Source: EA-27 sp964396265 (GTDB lineage Archaea; Thermoplasmatota; Thermoplasmata; RBG-16-68-12; EA-27). Taken from it: a DNA stretch of 64,000 nt. Position numbers and translations under genes: made by a program. The stretch spans positions 16,051-80,050 of the forward strand of contig CAYNEM010000011.1 of assembly GCA_964396265.1 (NCBI GenBank). The letters are read 5' to 3'. This document shows positions 8,198-15,916 of this stretch, in pieces; position 1 is the first letter of the stretch; each line of letters starts with the position of its first letter. The notes under the pieces were generated by a model. It saw nothing but the letters and a program-made list of their open reading frames with translations. It was not told where the DNA came from and ran no database searches.

Positions 8198-10237
8198 TTA
8201 CTCGGGCGGGAGGGCCGTATCCACGGCAGGGGTCTTCTTCTTCCGAATGGAGATGAAGCAGTACGGGGGTTGGAACTGGAGGACCGTCTGGTCGAGGAAG
8301 TTGTTGGGCGACCTCGTGAACTCCTTCCCGGTGACCTCGTCGACGACCTTCTTCCACTCCGCGATGGAGATGAGGTTGATGTGACTCTCGTCGTGGACGA
8401 GTTCCCCCTCCTTCGAGGTGATAGACCAGCAGACGTTCTTGCTGCACACCCGCCCCATCTCGGCGATGGTCTCGCGAGCCTGCTCGGGGGTCAGGTGTTC
8501 CAATGTGTCCGTCGTCCAGACGAGGTCGAAATAGCCGTCGGGCCACGGTAACTTCGTCGCGGAGCCGCAGACCAACCGGTCGCGGATGTCCGCTGGTGCG
8601 TGAGTGACGGCGTACTCCGAGATGTCGATGCCGTGGGCGTCGACGCCGCGCCCGACGAGTTCTTTGACGACGTGGCCCGTCGCGCAGCCCACGTCGAGGA
8701 CGCGCTTCGGTCGGAAGTACCGGACGAGTTCCGCCGCGATTTGGGCAAAGTTTCGGGCATAACGTACGTCGTGACCGTAGCCCTCGTATCCGCTCTTCCC
8801 CCCGGTCACCCCCCTCTCATAGTAGGTCTCGTCGTAGAACGAGCCCGGGACGGCGCCGTCGACCGTCCTCTCCGCCGTGACCTTCGGCGGCACGCCCGCC
8901 TCCGCGATGACCCTCGACCCCTCGCCCTCGGCGGGCCGGTCCTCCGCCCCGAGGTGTTCGACGAGAATCTGGCAGACGCAGATGGTCTTGTACCCCAACT
9001 TCTTCGCGTTGATGCAGTAGAGGTAGTCCTCGCCCCGGAACTCCACGAGGTCGGGGCTGAACTCGTAGTCCAGCCGCATGAAGACGTCCTTCGAGATGAG
9101 GGTCTGCCCGCCGCCGACCGCATCGACCTCGGCGACTTCGAGATTCTTCCAATTCTGGGTGACGAACTCCATGCACTCGTTGGCGTTCTCCCGCGTCTTC
9201 GGGTCGAAGAAGATGGCGGGAGCGAAGGCTTCCTTGCCGCCGATGAGTCGCCTGCTCCCGGCGACGAGCGTGAGGCAGCCGACGATGCCGACCTTCTTGA
9301 AACGTGGGTCGGTGAAGTACGGAAGCATCCGTCGGACGGCCTCTGGCGCCGTCTTGCTGTCGCCGTCGAGGACGTAGACGTAGTCGTACTCCTTCTTCTC
9401 GCGAGCGTGCTTGAGACCCGCGTTCCGGGCCTTCCGGGCGATGCTGATGATGCCCCCCTCGACCACGTCGACGAGATACTGTTTGCCCTCGATGACGACC
9501 TCCTCTTTCGTGTCGATGACCCCGAGGTCGACCACCTCGTAGCCGAGGGGAGCGGCGAGCGTCTTGACCTTCTCGACGAACTCGGGCGGACTGTTGTTCA
9601 CGCCGAAGAGGACGTCGAAGTTGTGGTAGTCGAGGTGAGCGATGGCGTCGATGACGTCCGCCAGATAGGGCTCCTTCCCGACGTGTATGGGGACGTAGAC
9701 CAGAATCTTCGCCTCGCCCTTCGCGGCGATGTTCCGGAACCGGCCAACGAGCCTCGTCGTCGAATCCGGCCGCGTGAACCCGAGTTGGCCGGAGATGTAG
9801 CCGAGCGGACGGCCGGCCTGAACCGCCATCATCAGCCATGTGTTTCGGAGGGTCGTCGGGTTGACGGGGACTTCCACGCCTGCGACTTCGCCGTACTCCG
9901 CGAGACGGTAGAGAATGGCACGGTCTTTCGCCCGGAAGAGACGCTCCAACGGGTCGAGGTGGTTTTCCTCGATGTACCGCTTGACGAGGGTCGAAGTGAC
10001 GAGGTCGAGTTCGGCGTCCCGCTTCCCGTCGTCGTTCCGGACCTTCACGACTTGGCGGACCGGTTTGAAGTCTTTCGCACGGATACTTCCCACTTCTTCG
10101 AGGGGAACGCCGTTGCAGAGCAGCCGGACGAGGAGGAGGTCCAGCGGGTCTCGGATGACATCCAAGAGCCGCTTCATGTGCGCGTGGGTGAGGAACTGCG
10201 GCTCCTCTTGCTCTTGAATCCGGGCGACGGCTGTCAT
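8198..10237 (-). CDS. Fusion: degenerate tyrosine recombinase + glycosyltransferase-like + SAM methyltransferase
   Basis: 679 residues, ATG at 10237. Residues about 15-170 look like the catalytic half of a tyrosine recombinase (LRNTW, then YISGQLGFTRPDSTTRLVG), but the usual histidine of LGH is Phe and the nucleophile Tyr position reads Leu, so it is probably inactive and may only bind DNA. Residues about 175-440 resemble a GT-A glycosyltransferase (VYVLDGDSKTAPEAV with a DxD, then a FRGEDYLYC block). Residues about 500-650 are a class I methyltransferase (VLDVGCATGHVVKEL, GIDISEYAV, LVWTTDTLEHL). A DNA-targeted glycosylation/methylation enzyme is one reading; surface-sugar modification is another. 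Confidence 0.65.
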   Translation of the reverse strand: MTAVARIQEQEEPQFLTHAHMKRLLDVIRDPLDLLLVRLLCNGVPLEEVGSIRAKDFKPVRQVVKVRNDDGKRDAELDLVTSTLVKRYIEENHLDPLERLFRAKDRAILYRLAEYGEVAGVEVPVNPTTLRNTWLMMAVQAGRPLGYISGQLGFTRPDSTTRLVGRFRNIAAKGEAKILVYVPIHVGKEPYLADVIDAIAHLDYHNFDVLFGVNNSPPEFVEKVKTLAAPLGYEVVDLGVIDTKEEVVIEGKQYLVDVVEGGIISIARKARNAGLKHAREKKEYDYVYVLDGDSKTAPEAVRRMLPYFTDPRFKKVGIVGCLTLVAGSRRLIGGKEAFAPAIFFDPKTRENANECMEFVTQNWKNLEVAEVDAVGGGQTLISKDVFMRLDYEFSPDLVEFRGEDYLYCINAKKLGYKTICVCQILVEHLGAEDRPAEGEGSRVIAEAGVPPKVTAERTVDGAVPGSFYDETYYERGVTGGKSGYEGYGHDVRYARNFAQIAAELVRYFRPKRVLDVGCATGHVVKELVGRGVDAHGIDISEYAVTHAPADIRDRLVCGSATKLPWPDGYFDLVWTTDTLEHLTPEQARETIAEMGRVCSKNVCWSITSKEGELVHDESHINLISIAEWKKVVDEVTGKEFTRSPNNFLDQTVLQFQPPYCFISIRKKKTPAVDTALPPE

Positions 10238-10250
10238 GCTCTCCGTCCAC

Positions 10251-10526
10251 TCACACGTCGTCTGGGCTCTTCTTCTTTTCCACGGCGGGATTCTCGCCGT
10301 CCAACCGCTCCTCGATGACCTCTTCCGTCTTCTCCGGGACGACGATGAGACCCGGTGGAGGCGCCGGGACGACGACTGGCGCGTTGTAGAGTGCGACTGG
10401 CTTCGGCTGCGGGAACCTCACCCCCGCGTCGGGGGCGTGCTGGTTCTTCGGGGGTCGGCCGTGCTTGACTCGGCGGTAGTCCATCTTGTACCGGTGCGCT
10501 TCGTCCTTCTTCCGTCGGTGGGCCAT
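10251..10526 (-). CDS. Hypothetical basic, proline-rich protein
   Basis: 91 residues, ATG at 10526, 3 bases after the upstream stop. Basic N-terminus (AHRRKKDEAHRYKMDYRRVK), a Pro/Val middle (VVVPAPPPGLIVVPEK) and a charged end. Probably disordered or nucleic-acid binding; no family recognised. Confidence 0.5.
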   Translation of the reverse strand: MAHRRKKDEAHRYKMDYRRVKHGRPPKNQHAPDAGVRFPQPKPVALYNAPVVVPAPPPGLIVVPEKTEEVIEERLDGENPAVEKKKSPDDV

Positions 10527-10529
10527 TGT

Positions 10530-10811
10530 TCACTCCTCCGCGATGGTGAGAGCCGAAATCGACTCGGGGTTGATGTAGGTCAGGAAGGTCGGGTGAGGCG
10601 TCGGCGGCTCCTCGTCGGACGTCCCGTCGTGATGCGTCTCACGGATACAGAGGTAATCGTCGCCCTGCTCGACCAAAACCCCGTCGTAGATGGTCTCGGC
10701 GGCCACGATTCGCACCTTCTTCCCGACGAAATCTCGGATGAGTTCGTGGAGCGGGCGCAGGCGCGGCCGGTGGCTCCGTCCACCCCGTTTCTTCTGCGGC
10801 CGACGGCTCAT
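10530..10811 (-). CDS. Possible Sm/LSm-like small protein
   Basis: 93 residues, ATG at 10811 overlapping the previous stop (ATGA). After a basic 20-residue arm, LHELIRDFVGKKVRIVAAET followed by YDGVLVEQGDDYLCIRE and a last strand FLTYINPESISALTI match the strand order of an Sm fold (Sm1 then Sm2). If right, it would bind RNA as a ring. The conserved Sm Asp/Asn signature is not clear. Confidence 0.5.
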   Translation of the reverse strand: MSRRPQKKRGGRSHRPRLRPLHELIRDFVGKKVRIVAAETIYDGVLVEQGDDYLCIRETHHDGTSDEEPPTPHPTFLTYINPESISALTIAEE

Positions 10812-11197
10812 TCCCGGTCCCCCGTGAAGAACGCGAGGTGCCCGCTCCGTTCGGTCACCCACTCGCGGACCATGTGCAGAATGGCCTCCCTACGGCTGTT
10901 AAACAGCCCAATCCGCACCAGTTCCCGGACGATTTCCTCCAGCGGGGGTTCCAGTCGGACCTCATATAGCGGCGGCCCGGGCTTGACAAGGTCGACCTTC
11001 TGCTCGACCGGGTGCCACGCCCTCTCCGTCAACTGCGCCTCGAAGGAGAAGTTCGACGTGCCCCCGCAGTTCCGGCACACCGCCGACCCCGCGATGTGGT
11101 AGGACTGCTTCGTCTCGACCGCCATCTCTTTCTTGACGAGGAACGTCGCCTCGTCTTGCGTGAGAATCGCGACGCCGTCGACAGGACAGTAGAGCAT
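10808..11197 (-). CDS. Zinc-ribbon plus ribbon-helix-helix-like protein
   Basis: 129 residues. The N-terminus MLYCPVDG and a CRNCGG pair (about 42-47) suggest a zinc ribbon. Residues about 80-118 (LEPPLEEIVRELVRIGLFNSRREAILHMVREWV) fit an archaeal ribbon-helix-helix repressor. It is therefore a candidate regulator of one of the palindromic operators in this window. Its own coding sequence contains a perfect copy of the dispersed palindrome (10896-10906), read as Leu-Phe-Asn-Ser in the turn of the RHH. Confidence 0.6.
   Translation of the reverse strand: MLYCPVDGVAILTQDEATFLVKKEMAVETKQSYHIAGSAVCRNCGGTSNFSFEAQLTERAWHPVEQKVDLVKPGPPLYEVRLEPPLEEIVRELVRIGLFNSRREAILHMVREWVTERSGHLAFFTGDRE
10896..10906. 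repeat. Dispersed palindrome copy 4 (CTGTTAAACAG)
   Basis: Inside the RHH-like gene; palindromic match extends to GGCTGTTAAACAGCC (10894-10908). Confidence 0.75.
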
Positions 11198-11201
11198 CGT
11201 A

Positions 11202-11459
11202 TCACCGTTCGAGGGGCTTCACGGCACGGTCGACTGCGAGGCGCACCGCCCCGCCGTGAATGAGTTTTCGGATTCGGTCGAGCGTCTCGTAGGGGCCGCT
11301 CGTGTGCGAGTAGACCACCTTTCCGTCCGCGAGAGTCGCGGCGACTTGGTAGACGAAAGGAGACCTACGGTCCTTGTACCGGGCTCGGCGTTTCGATTTG
11401 GCCTTCCGTTGGTCCTCGGTCGGCGGCGTTCTCTGGGTATGGGGCGCGGGGTCGGGCAT
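11202..11459 (-). CDS. Hypothetical basic protein
   Basis: 85 residues, ATG at 11459, lying 95 bases inside the end of the upstream gene with no internal start that would shorten the overlap. A basic 25-residue arm (KAKSKRRARYKDRR) is followed by a beta-rich core (FVYQVAATLADGKVVYSHTSG) and a helix. No family recognised. Confidence 0.5.
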   Translation of the reverse strand: MPDPAPHTQRTPPTEDQRKAKSKRRARYKDRRSPFVYQVAATLADGKVVYSHTSGPYETLDRIRKLIHGGAVRLAVDRAVKPLER

Positions 11460-11859
11460 TTCGTTCGGTCCTCCGTCGGTGTCTGAGCGACTTGATTTTG
11501 CTCTTGAGATGGGCGACCCGCTCAGCCACCCGCCACGTCCGCCAGATGATTTGGCGACCGCTGGGAGCGTACCACGCGAGGATGCCGCAATAGGGGCACC
11601 AATAGAGACCCGCGTCGAGGTGGAGTAGGCGGTGCTTGCAGTAACCCGCCCCCTTCTTCGGGAAGGGCTGGACGTTGATTCCCCGGAGGACCGCGTTCAC
11701 CGCTTCCGCACGAGGGCAGATGCAGGGCTTCCCGTGCGTGGACCCCTCGCACTTGGCGGTGTGAGGGAAGCGGAGGGCCTTGACGATGCGGAGCGAGAGG
11801 ACTCTCGCGCCCACCGCTTCGAGACTCTCTGCGGCCTGCTCGACGGTCTCATCCGGCAT
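11365..11859 (-). CDS. Zinc-binding hypothetical protein
   Basis: 164 residues, ATG at 11859 overlapping the previous stop by 11 bases. Cysteine/histidine groups CEGSTHGKPCIC (about 38-49), YCKHRLLH and WCPYCG (about 75-95) suggest one or two zinc sites; the C-terminal 55 residues are Arg/Lys-rich and overlap the next gene. It may bind nucleic acid. Confidence 0.55.
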   Translation of the reverse strand: MPDETVEQAAESLEAVGARVLSLRIVKALRFPHTAKCEGSTHGKPCICPRAEAVNAVLRGINVQPFPKKGAGYCKHRLLHLDAGLYWCPYCGILAWYAPSGRQIIWRTWRVAERVAHLKSKIKSLRHRRRTERNARPRAPYPENAADRGPTEGQIETPSPVQGP

Positions 11860-12136
11860 TTTCGACATCCTCCGGCTTGATTTTTCCCTCGGTGATGGCG
11901 CGTTCGATGAGCGTCTGCTGGATGGTGGCGAGTTCCACGATGGGGACTTCCTGAATGATGGCCTTGAGGTTGCAGTTCTCATCGGTGAGCCGGAGGATTT
12001 CTTCGAGCAGGTCTTCGATGTCCTGACGAGCGTGCGAGGCGAACTCTAATTCCTCGGTCGCGGTGAAGCCGAACTCGTTCCTCGGCGGCTTCGAGACGCG
12101 CTCGGCGATTTCCCTGAGTTGGTCGGGAGTCATCAT
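11849..12136 (-). CDS. Coiled-coil hypothetical protein
   Basis: 95 residues from the tandem ATG at 12136/12133, 2 bases after the upstream stop. Helical throughout: PDQLREIAERVSK, then ARQDIEDLLEEILRLTDENCNL with heptad spacing, and a C-terminal helix. Likely an oligomerising partner of a neighbour. Confidence 0.55.
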   Translation of the reverse strand: MMTPDQLREIAERVSKPPRNEFGFTATEELEFASHARQDIEDLLEEILRLTDENCNLKAIIQEVPIVELATIQQTLIERAITEGKIKPEDVENAG

Positions 12137-12138
12137 GG

Positions 12139-12339
12139 TCAGACCTTCCGGAGTTGGCGAGCGCATCGTGGACATTTACCCTTGATGTTCGGCGGGAGGT
12201 TGTGGTCCGGGCACTTCGGCTTGGCTGCCGCCATCGCCTTCGCGGTTCCGGCGCAGGCTACGCAGCAGGAACAGGACGAGGGGTGAGGGCAGTCGTCGAG
12301 TTCGTCGTAGGCGCACGGGCAGCAGATGTCGACGGCCAT
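12139..12339 (-). CDS. Cys-rich zinc protein
   Basis: 66 residues, ATG at 12339, 1 base after the methylase stop. Fourteen cysteines, in CCPC, CSCCVAC, CPDH and CPRC groups, enough for two or three zinc knuckles. No family recognised. Confidence 0.55.
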   Translation of the reverse strand: MAVDICCPCAYDELDDCPHPSSCSCCVACAGTAKAMAAAKPKCPDHNLPPNIKGKCPRCARQLRKV

Positions 12340-12340
12340 G

Positions 12341-13174
12341 CTACGCCTCCACGGGAACTTCGCCGTATTGGGGATGCGAGTGCGGCGTCCGCTTCTTGTG
12401 CCCCGGCTCCCAGACGCATTGAGCGACGACCTTTCCCGACCCTCCGCAAGACGAACACCGCACCGTCCAGACGAAGGGGCAGCGCCCGGGATGCGGCGTG
12501 AGGTCGGGCTCGGACCGGTCCGCGAAGTGCGCCACCATGTCGTTGAGCGCGGCTTCGAGCGGCGCACACTTCGGGCAGCCGGGCTCCGGCTTCGCCCCCT
12601 CGACCTTCTTGCAGATGACGAAGAAACAATGCCGCCGCCGGGCTCGCCATTGCTTCTGAGCGGGATTCCGGATGCTTGGGTGCCGTGCCTTGATGACGAG
12701 GTCGAACGGCGTCAGGCCGACAGCGCGGGCGTCGACGAGGAACCGGGCGTGGTTCCACAGCAGCCCGCTGGTCAACTCGTCGGCCAACTTCGCGATGAGG
12801 ACGCCGTCCGTCTTGAGAAGTCGCACGGCCTCCTCCAAGAACGGACGGAAGTTCCCGTCCCACGACGCGAGGTTGTAGATGTGGTTGACCGACGCCTTCG
12901 AGTCGCCCACCGCGACCTTGCGCCGGAGGTGCGGTGGGTCGTAGACGAGCGTTCCCACGCTTGCGTCTTCGAGCGGGAGGTGCCGGTGGTCGGCCGCCGT
13001 GACGCCCTCGCCGCCGAGGAGGTCGAACGCGAGGAGTCCCTCCGGCCGGGTCTTCTTCCAGAACCGGCCTTTCCCGTAAGTCGTATCGACCACCGGCTCG
13101 CCGCCCTTGTAGAACTCGACGAGGGCGGGGACGATGGTCGCATCGACTCCCGGGATGACGCTGTCGACGAACAT
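12341..13174 (-). CDS. DNA methyltransferase-like protein with C-terminal zinc ribbon
   Basis: 277 residues. A catalytic DPPH (LVYDPPHLR, about 77-85) takes the place of the D/N/S-PP-Y/W of amino-methyltransferases; DTTYGKGRFW (about 30-39) is a likely SAM-binding start, and a strand-helix-strand with LLKTDGVLIAKL follows. Residues 200-277 add CPKC, CSSCGG and a late cysteine, i.e. zinc ribbons. It may methylate adenine-N6 or cytosine-N4 in the element's own DNA. His in place of Tyr/Trp in the motif is unusual. Confidence 0.65.
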   Translation of the reverse strand: MFVDSVIPGVDATIVPALVEFYKGGEPVVDTTYGKGRFWKKTRPEGLLAFDLLGGEGVTAADHRHLPLEDASVGTLVYDPPHLRRKVAVGDSKASVNHIYNLASWDGNFRPFLEEAVRLLKTDGVLIAKLADELTSGLLWNHARFLVDARAVGLTPFDLVIKARHPSIRNPAQKQWRARRRHCFFVICKKVEGAKPEPGCPKCAPLEAALNDMVAHFADRSEPDLTPHPGRCPFVWTVRCSSCGGSGKVVAQCVWEPGHKKRTPHSHPQYGEVPVEA

Positions 13175-13178
13175 TTGG

Positions 13179-13634
13179 TCAGATTGCCCCCTGCCGCAGT
13201 TGGGCCCGGATGAGCATGAGGAGGATACCGAGGTAGTTGTCGCCCTCCCACTTCCCGTCCTCGTTCGCGGTGCGTCCCCAAGTCCGGTCCGCCCAATGGT
13301 TCCCTTCCTGAAGGTAAGCGTCTCCGGTCGCGACGAGCGCTTTGGCGAGGTCTTCGTTCTGCGAGAACTTCGCCCGGAGAACGTCGTACATGACGCCGAG
13401 TTTGACGACGTCCCAGTCGGGGCGGAGCGGGGCCGCCCTGCCGAGCCGCTTCGCGTCGGCGGGGGTCGGCGCGTCCCTGATTCGGCGCATCGCGTCCCCG
13501 TCGAGGGTCTTGGCGAACTGGTAGGCGTGTTCGCTCGTCAGGAAGGTGTGCCCGTAGATGGTCGTCTTTGCCGTGTAGAAGTTCGAGAGGAAGCGGTACT
13601 CGGTCCCATCAAAGCGTTCGATTGGCGATGTCAT
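13179..13634 (-). CDS. NADAR (YbiA-like) domain protein
   Basis: 151 residues, a complete single domain. Family marks in order: YRFLSNFYTA, TSEHAYQFAKTL, DAKRLGR, LRPDWDVVKLGVMYDVLRAKF, LVATGDAYLQEGNHWADRTWG and NYLGILLM. NADAR proteins are N-glycosidases; some remove ADP-ribose from guanine in DNA, countering DarT-type toxins, others act in riboflavin-intermediate disposal. On an element this suggests counter-defence or DNA-damage repair (inference). ATG overlaps the upstream MT-A70 stop (ATGA). Confidence 0.8.
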   Translation of the reverse strand: MTSPIERFDGTEYRFLSNFYTAKTTIYGHTFLTSEHAYQFAKTLDGDAMRRIRDAPTPADAKRLGRAAPLRPDWDVVKLGVMYDVLRAKFSQNEDLAKALVATGDAYLQEGNHWADRTWGRTANEDGKWEGDNYLGILLMLIRAQLRQGAI

Positions 13635-14197
13635 TGTGCTTCATCCCCCCACGTATCCCAGCCGACGGGCTTCGGCCCTCTCGCGAAGAGTTCGATGCGC
13701 GGGCCGTCGCCCATGAGTTTGACGATGCGGTCCCGGACCTCCGACGGCTTCGCGCTGTGTTCTCCGACGGGTGCGACGACGAGTTGGCGAACGCCCTTGT
13801 CGACGCGCCTCGGCTTCCCCTTCGTCCCGAGCAAGACGATTTCGGCGTTGGCCCGGGTCCAGTAACCGAGGCCGTAGTGCCAACCCCAGCCGACGGAGTT
13901 CTCCGGCTTCCGGGTCCGTTTGGCCCAGACAAACGCGACCGTCCGGTACGAGAACCTCCACGCCTCCATGACCGCGAGCGCCTGCGGGAGCATGGGGAAG
14001 GTCGCCCATAGAAAAAGAGCGCAGTCGTCCGCCGCGATGTTCGCGACGGGGAGCGCCTCGATGTCGTTGAGGCTCATGCAGGGGTAGTGCTTCTCCGCGC
14101 TGCGGCCCTTCCCCTTCGCGGAGTAGGTCTTGAAGGTCCAAGGTGGGTCCGCAAGAATGATGCCGTACTTCCGGCCGGTCGGGAAGGGTGGCGTCAC
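13631..14197 (-). CDS. MT-A70 family adenine methyltransferase
   Basis: 188 residues, GTG at 14197 overlapping the previous stop (GTGA). Motif IV DPPW sits at about residue 16 (YGIILADPPWTFKTY), followed by HYPCMSLNDIEALPV, LFLWATFPMLPQAL, a Trp/Gly-rich WHYGLGYWTRANAEIVLLG and the C-terminal IELFARGPKPVGWDTWG, all typical of the family (Ime4/M.MunI-like). Likely methylates N6 of adenine in DNA to protect the element from host restriction. Confidence 0.85.
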   Translation of the reverse strand: MTPPFPTGRKYGIILADPPWTFKTYSAKGKGRSAEKHYPCMSLNDIEALPVANIAADDCALFLWATFPMLPQALAVMEAWRFSYRTVAFVWAKRTRKPENSVGWGWHYGLGYWTRANAEIVLLGTKGKPRRVDKGVRQLVVAPVGEHSAKPSEVRDRIVKLMGDGPRIELFARGPKPVGWDTWGDEAQ

Positions 14198-14415
14198 GTC
14201 TTCTCCCCTTCGAGTTTCGGCCACGTCGGTTTCGTCTCTTCGAGTTTCGGCTGGCAGAGGATTCCCGCGACGTGCCACGACTGGGGCTTCCCGCAGAGAG
14301 GGCATTGGACGTCGTGGCAGGGACAGTAGCAGTTCTCGCGCTTCTTTCCCGTCCGGAGGCACGCCTCGCAGCAGACGAAGTGTCTGCCGTCCGGGAGGTA
14401 CTTGGCGTCAATCAA
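14194..14415 (-). CDS. Zinc-finger mini-protein
   Basis: 73 residues, apparently from TTG at 14415, 8 bases inside the previous gene. Cysteines CCEAC, CYCPCH and CPLCG give two zinc sites. Probably a small nucleic-acid- or protein-binding factor. Confidence 0.5.
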   Translation of the reverse strand: MIDAKYLPDGRHFVCCEACLRTGKKRENCYCPCHDVQCPLCGKPQSWHVAGILCQPKLEETKPTWPKLEGEKT

Positions 14416-14671
14416 TGTCCAACACCGCCCGGAGGCTCTTCGCGAGTCGGGGGTTCATCCGGAGTTCGTCGATGAGGCGTTCCACGACCGTCTGGTCGAC
14501 CCCCCGGACCGCGTCGTGGACCGCGTTCGAGACCATCTCGTCGATGCCGGGCTTTTCCTCCTCGAACGCCTCCTCAATCATCTTCTCGACGTCCTCCTTG
14601 GAGACCTTGTCCTTCGCGACGGCCTCGGCCTCCTCCTTCGCGACCCGGCGGATGACCTCGTCGACACCCAT
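14408..14671 (-). CDS. Charged helical hypothetical protein
   Basis: 87 residues, ATG at 14671. Nearly all helix with alternating charges (VIRRVAKEEAEAVAKDKVSK, MIEEAFEEEKPGIDEM). It sits just downstream of the palindrome copy at 14684. No family recognised. Confidence 0.5.
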   Translation of the reverse strand: MGVDEVIRRVAKEEAEAVAKDKVSKEDVEKMIEEAFEEEKPGIDEMVSNAVHDAVRGVDQTVVERLIDELRMNPRLAKSLRAVLDID

Positions 14672-14683
14672 TCGTTTCCACCT

Positions 14684-14694
14684 CTGTTTTACAG
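14684..14694. repeat. Dispersed palindrome copy 5 (CTGTTTTACAG)
   Basis: Extended arms CTCTGTTTTACAGAG (14682-14696). It forms the stop codon of the gene upstream and lies in the 17-base gap before the next one. Confidence 0.75.
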
Positions 14695-15033
14695 AGCCTT
14701 GAGGTCGTCCAGCGTGCGTTCGGAGACCTTCCCGTCCGAGATGCCCACCTTGAGAACCTGCACGACGCGCTGGCAGGCTTTGGCCTTCAACGCCATCGGT
14801 CCGTGACCGACGGAGGCGAGGTGGGCGGCGACCCATCCGAAGGACCGGACGAGCGAGTCGTGGTTCGGATTGCTGTCCCCCTGCGCGATGCGCTTGAGCG
14901 CCTCGATGACGGCCAACATCTCCTTGTGGTACTCGCGGTGGCCGATGTCGCTGAGATAGATGGCGATGTATTCGGCGGCGATGCCGACCTCGTGCCACAC
15001 GGCCTCGGCGGGGATGTCAGGCGTCGTGGTCAC
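14689..15033 (-). CDS. Hypothetical helical protein
   Basis: 114 residues, ATG at 15033, overlapping the upstream gene by 17 bases. Helical with conserved-looking His/Tyr residues (IAIYLSDIGHREYHKEML). Its TAA stop is part of the dispersed palindrome, so the C-terminus may have been set by insertion of that element. No family recognised. Confidence 0.5.
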   Translation of the reverse strand: MTTTPDIPAEAVWHEVGIAAEYIAIYLSDIGHREYHKEMLAVIEALKRIAQGDSNPNHDSLVRSFGWVAAHLASVGHGPMALKAKACQRVVQVLKVGISDGKVSERTLDDLKAL

Positions 15034-15301
15034 CCCCGCCCTCGCCGCGCTTCGGCTTCTTCCGGGCCTTCCGGTTCCGGCGGGCCCTGCGTGCCTTTCG
15101 GCGTAGGGTCTGCGCCCGCCTGAAGAGTCGCCAGAACCGTCGGAACCGTTGCCAGCAGACGAGGTGGACCCACCCGGGAACCCAGACCTTGCTCTCGTGG
15201 AGGCAGGAGTTCCCCGCGCTGATGTAGACGGCGCAGGTATGCTTCGGTCCCTTGTCGTAGACGATTGGCTTGCGGCAGAAACCGCAGGTGTTCGACGGCA
15301 T
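15017..15301 (-). CDS. Zinc-binding, arginine-rich protein
   Basis: 94 residues. The N-terminus has CGFCRKP and later cysteines (HTC, SCLH, VCW) arranged as a zinc finger; residues 50-90 are almost all Arg/Lys (RRKARRARRNRKARKKPKR). Probably binds DNA or RNA. Confidence 0.55.
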   Translation of the reverse strand: MPSNTCGFCRKPIVYDKGPKHTCAVYISAGNSCLHESKVWVPGWVHLVCWQRFRRFWRLFRRAQTLRRKARRARRNRKARKKPKRGEGGGDHDA

Positions 15302-15916
15302 CTATTTCGACCTCCCCGGCTCTTCCAGATAGCGCACCCGCTTCCCGTGCGCCACGGCGTAGTCGATTTCGGAGCGGGTCGACTCGCCGATATGCTCGGT
15401 AACGACGAGGATTTCGTCGCTGAGGTCGATTTTCCGCTTGTGCAACTCGTCCATCTGGCGCTTGAGTTCCTTGCCTTCGGGCCGGTGGAACCGGGCGTGG
15501 TCGAAGCACCCGACGGCGAGGACGATGCGCCCCGCGAGCGTCTCCTCCTCGGTCGCCCGCGCCCAATCCTCGGGGAAGCGGACGGACCCGCAGAGGGTCA
15601 CGACGGTCGGCCGGTTCTGCCACGTCGCGGGCGGCGAGAGACGGCCGAGCCGCAGAAAGAGGAACCAGCAGAACGCGGTGATGTCGACGAGTTCGAGACG
15701 CTCGTCGTAGATGTCCGAGGCCCCCGACTTCTGGCCCTCGACCGCCGCGTCCCACTCGGCGATTTCCTCGGCGAGCCGCCGCCGGATGTAGTCCACTTCG
15801 AGGTGGTTCCACGGGTCGGGCGGCCGGCTCGGGTCTTTCCTGATAGCCGCCGCGCACTTGTCGAGCAGGGCGCGGACGAACGGTTCCAACTCGGGGGGAA
15901 GCCACACAGGTCTCAC
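15302..15916 (-). CDS. MazG-like + nucleoside 2-deoxyribosyltransferase-like fusion
   Basis: 204 residues, GTG at 15916 overlapping the previous stop (GTGA). Residues about 30-85 match the all-alpha NTP pyrophosphatase pattern (RRLAEEIAEWDAA ... DERLELVDITAF, an ExxE..ExxD pair). Residues about 105-204 match the deoxyribosyltransferase-like fold: VTLCGSVRFPEDW, a helix, KIDLSDEILVV, and GESTRSEIDYAVAHGKRVRY. Together it suggests control of the nucleotide pool or making/removing modified nucleotides. Confidence 0.65.
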   Translation of the reverse strand: MRPVWLPPELEPFVRALLDKCAAAIRKDPSRPPDPWNHLEVDYIRRRLAEEIAEWDAAVEGQKSGASDIYDERLELVDITAFCWFLFLRLGRLSPPATWQNRPTVVTLCGSVRFPEDWARATEEETLAGRIVLAVGCFDHARFHRPEGKELKRQMDELHKRKIDLSDEILVVTEHIGESTRSEIDYAVAHGKRVRYLEEPGRSK

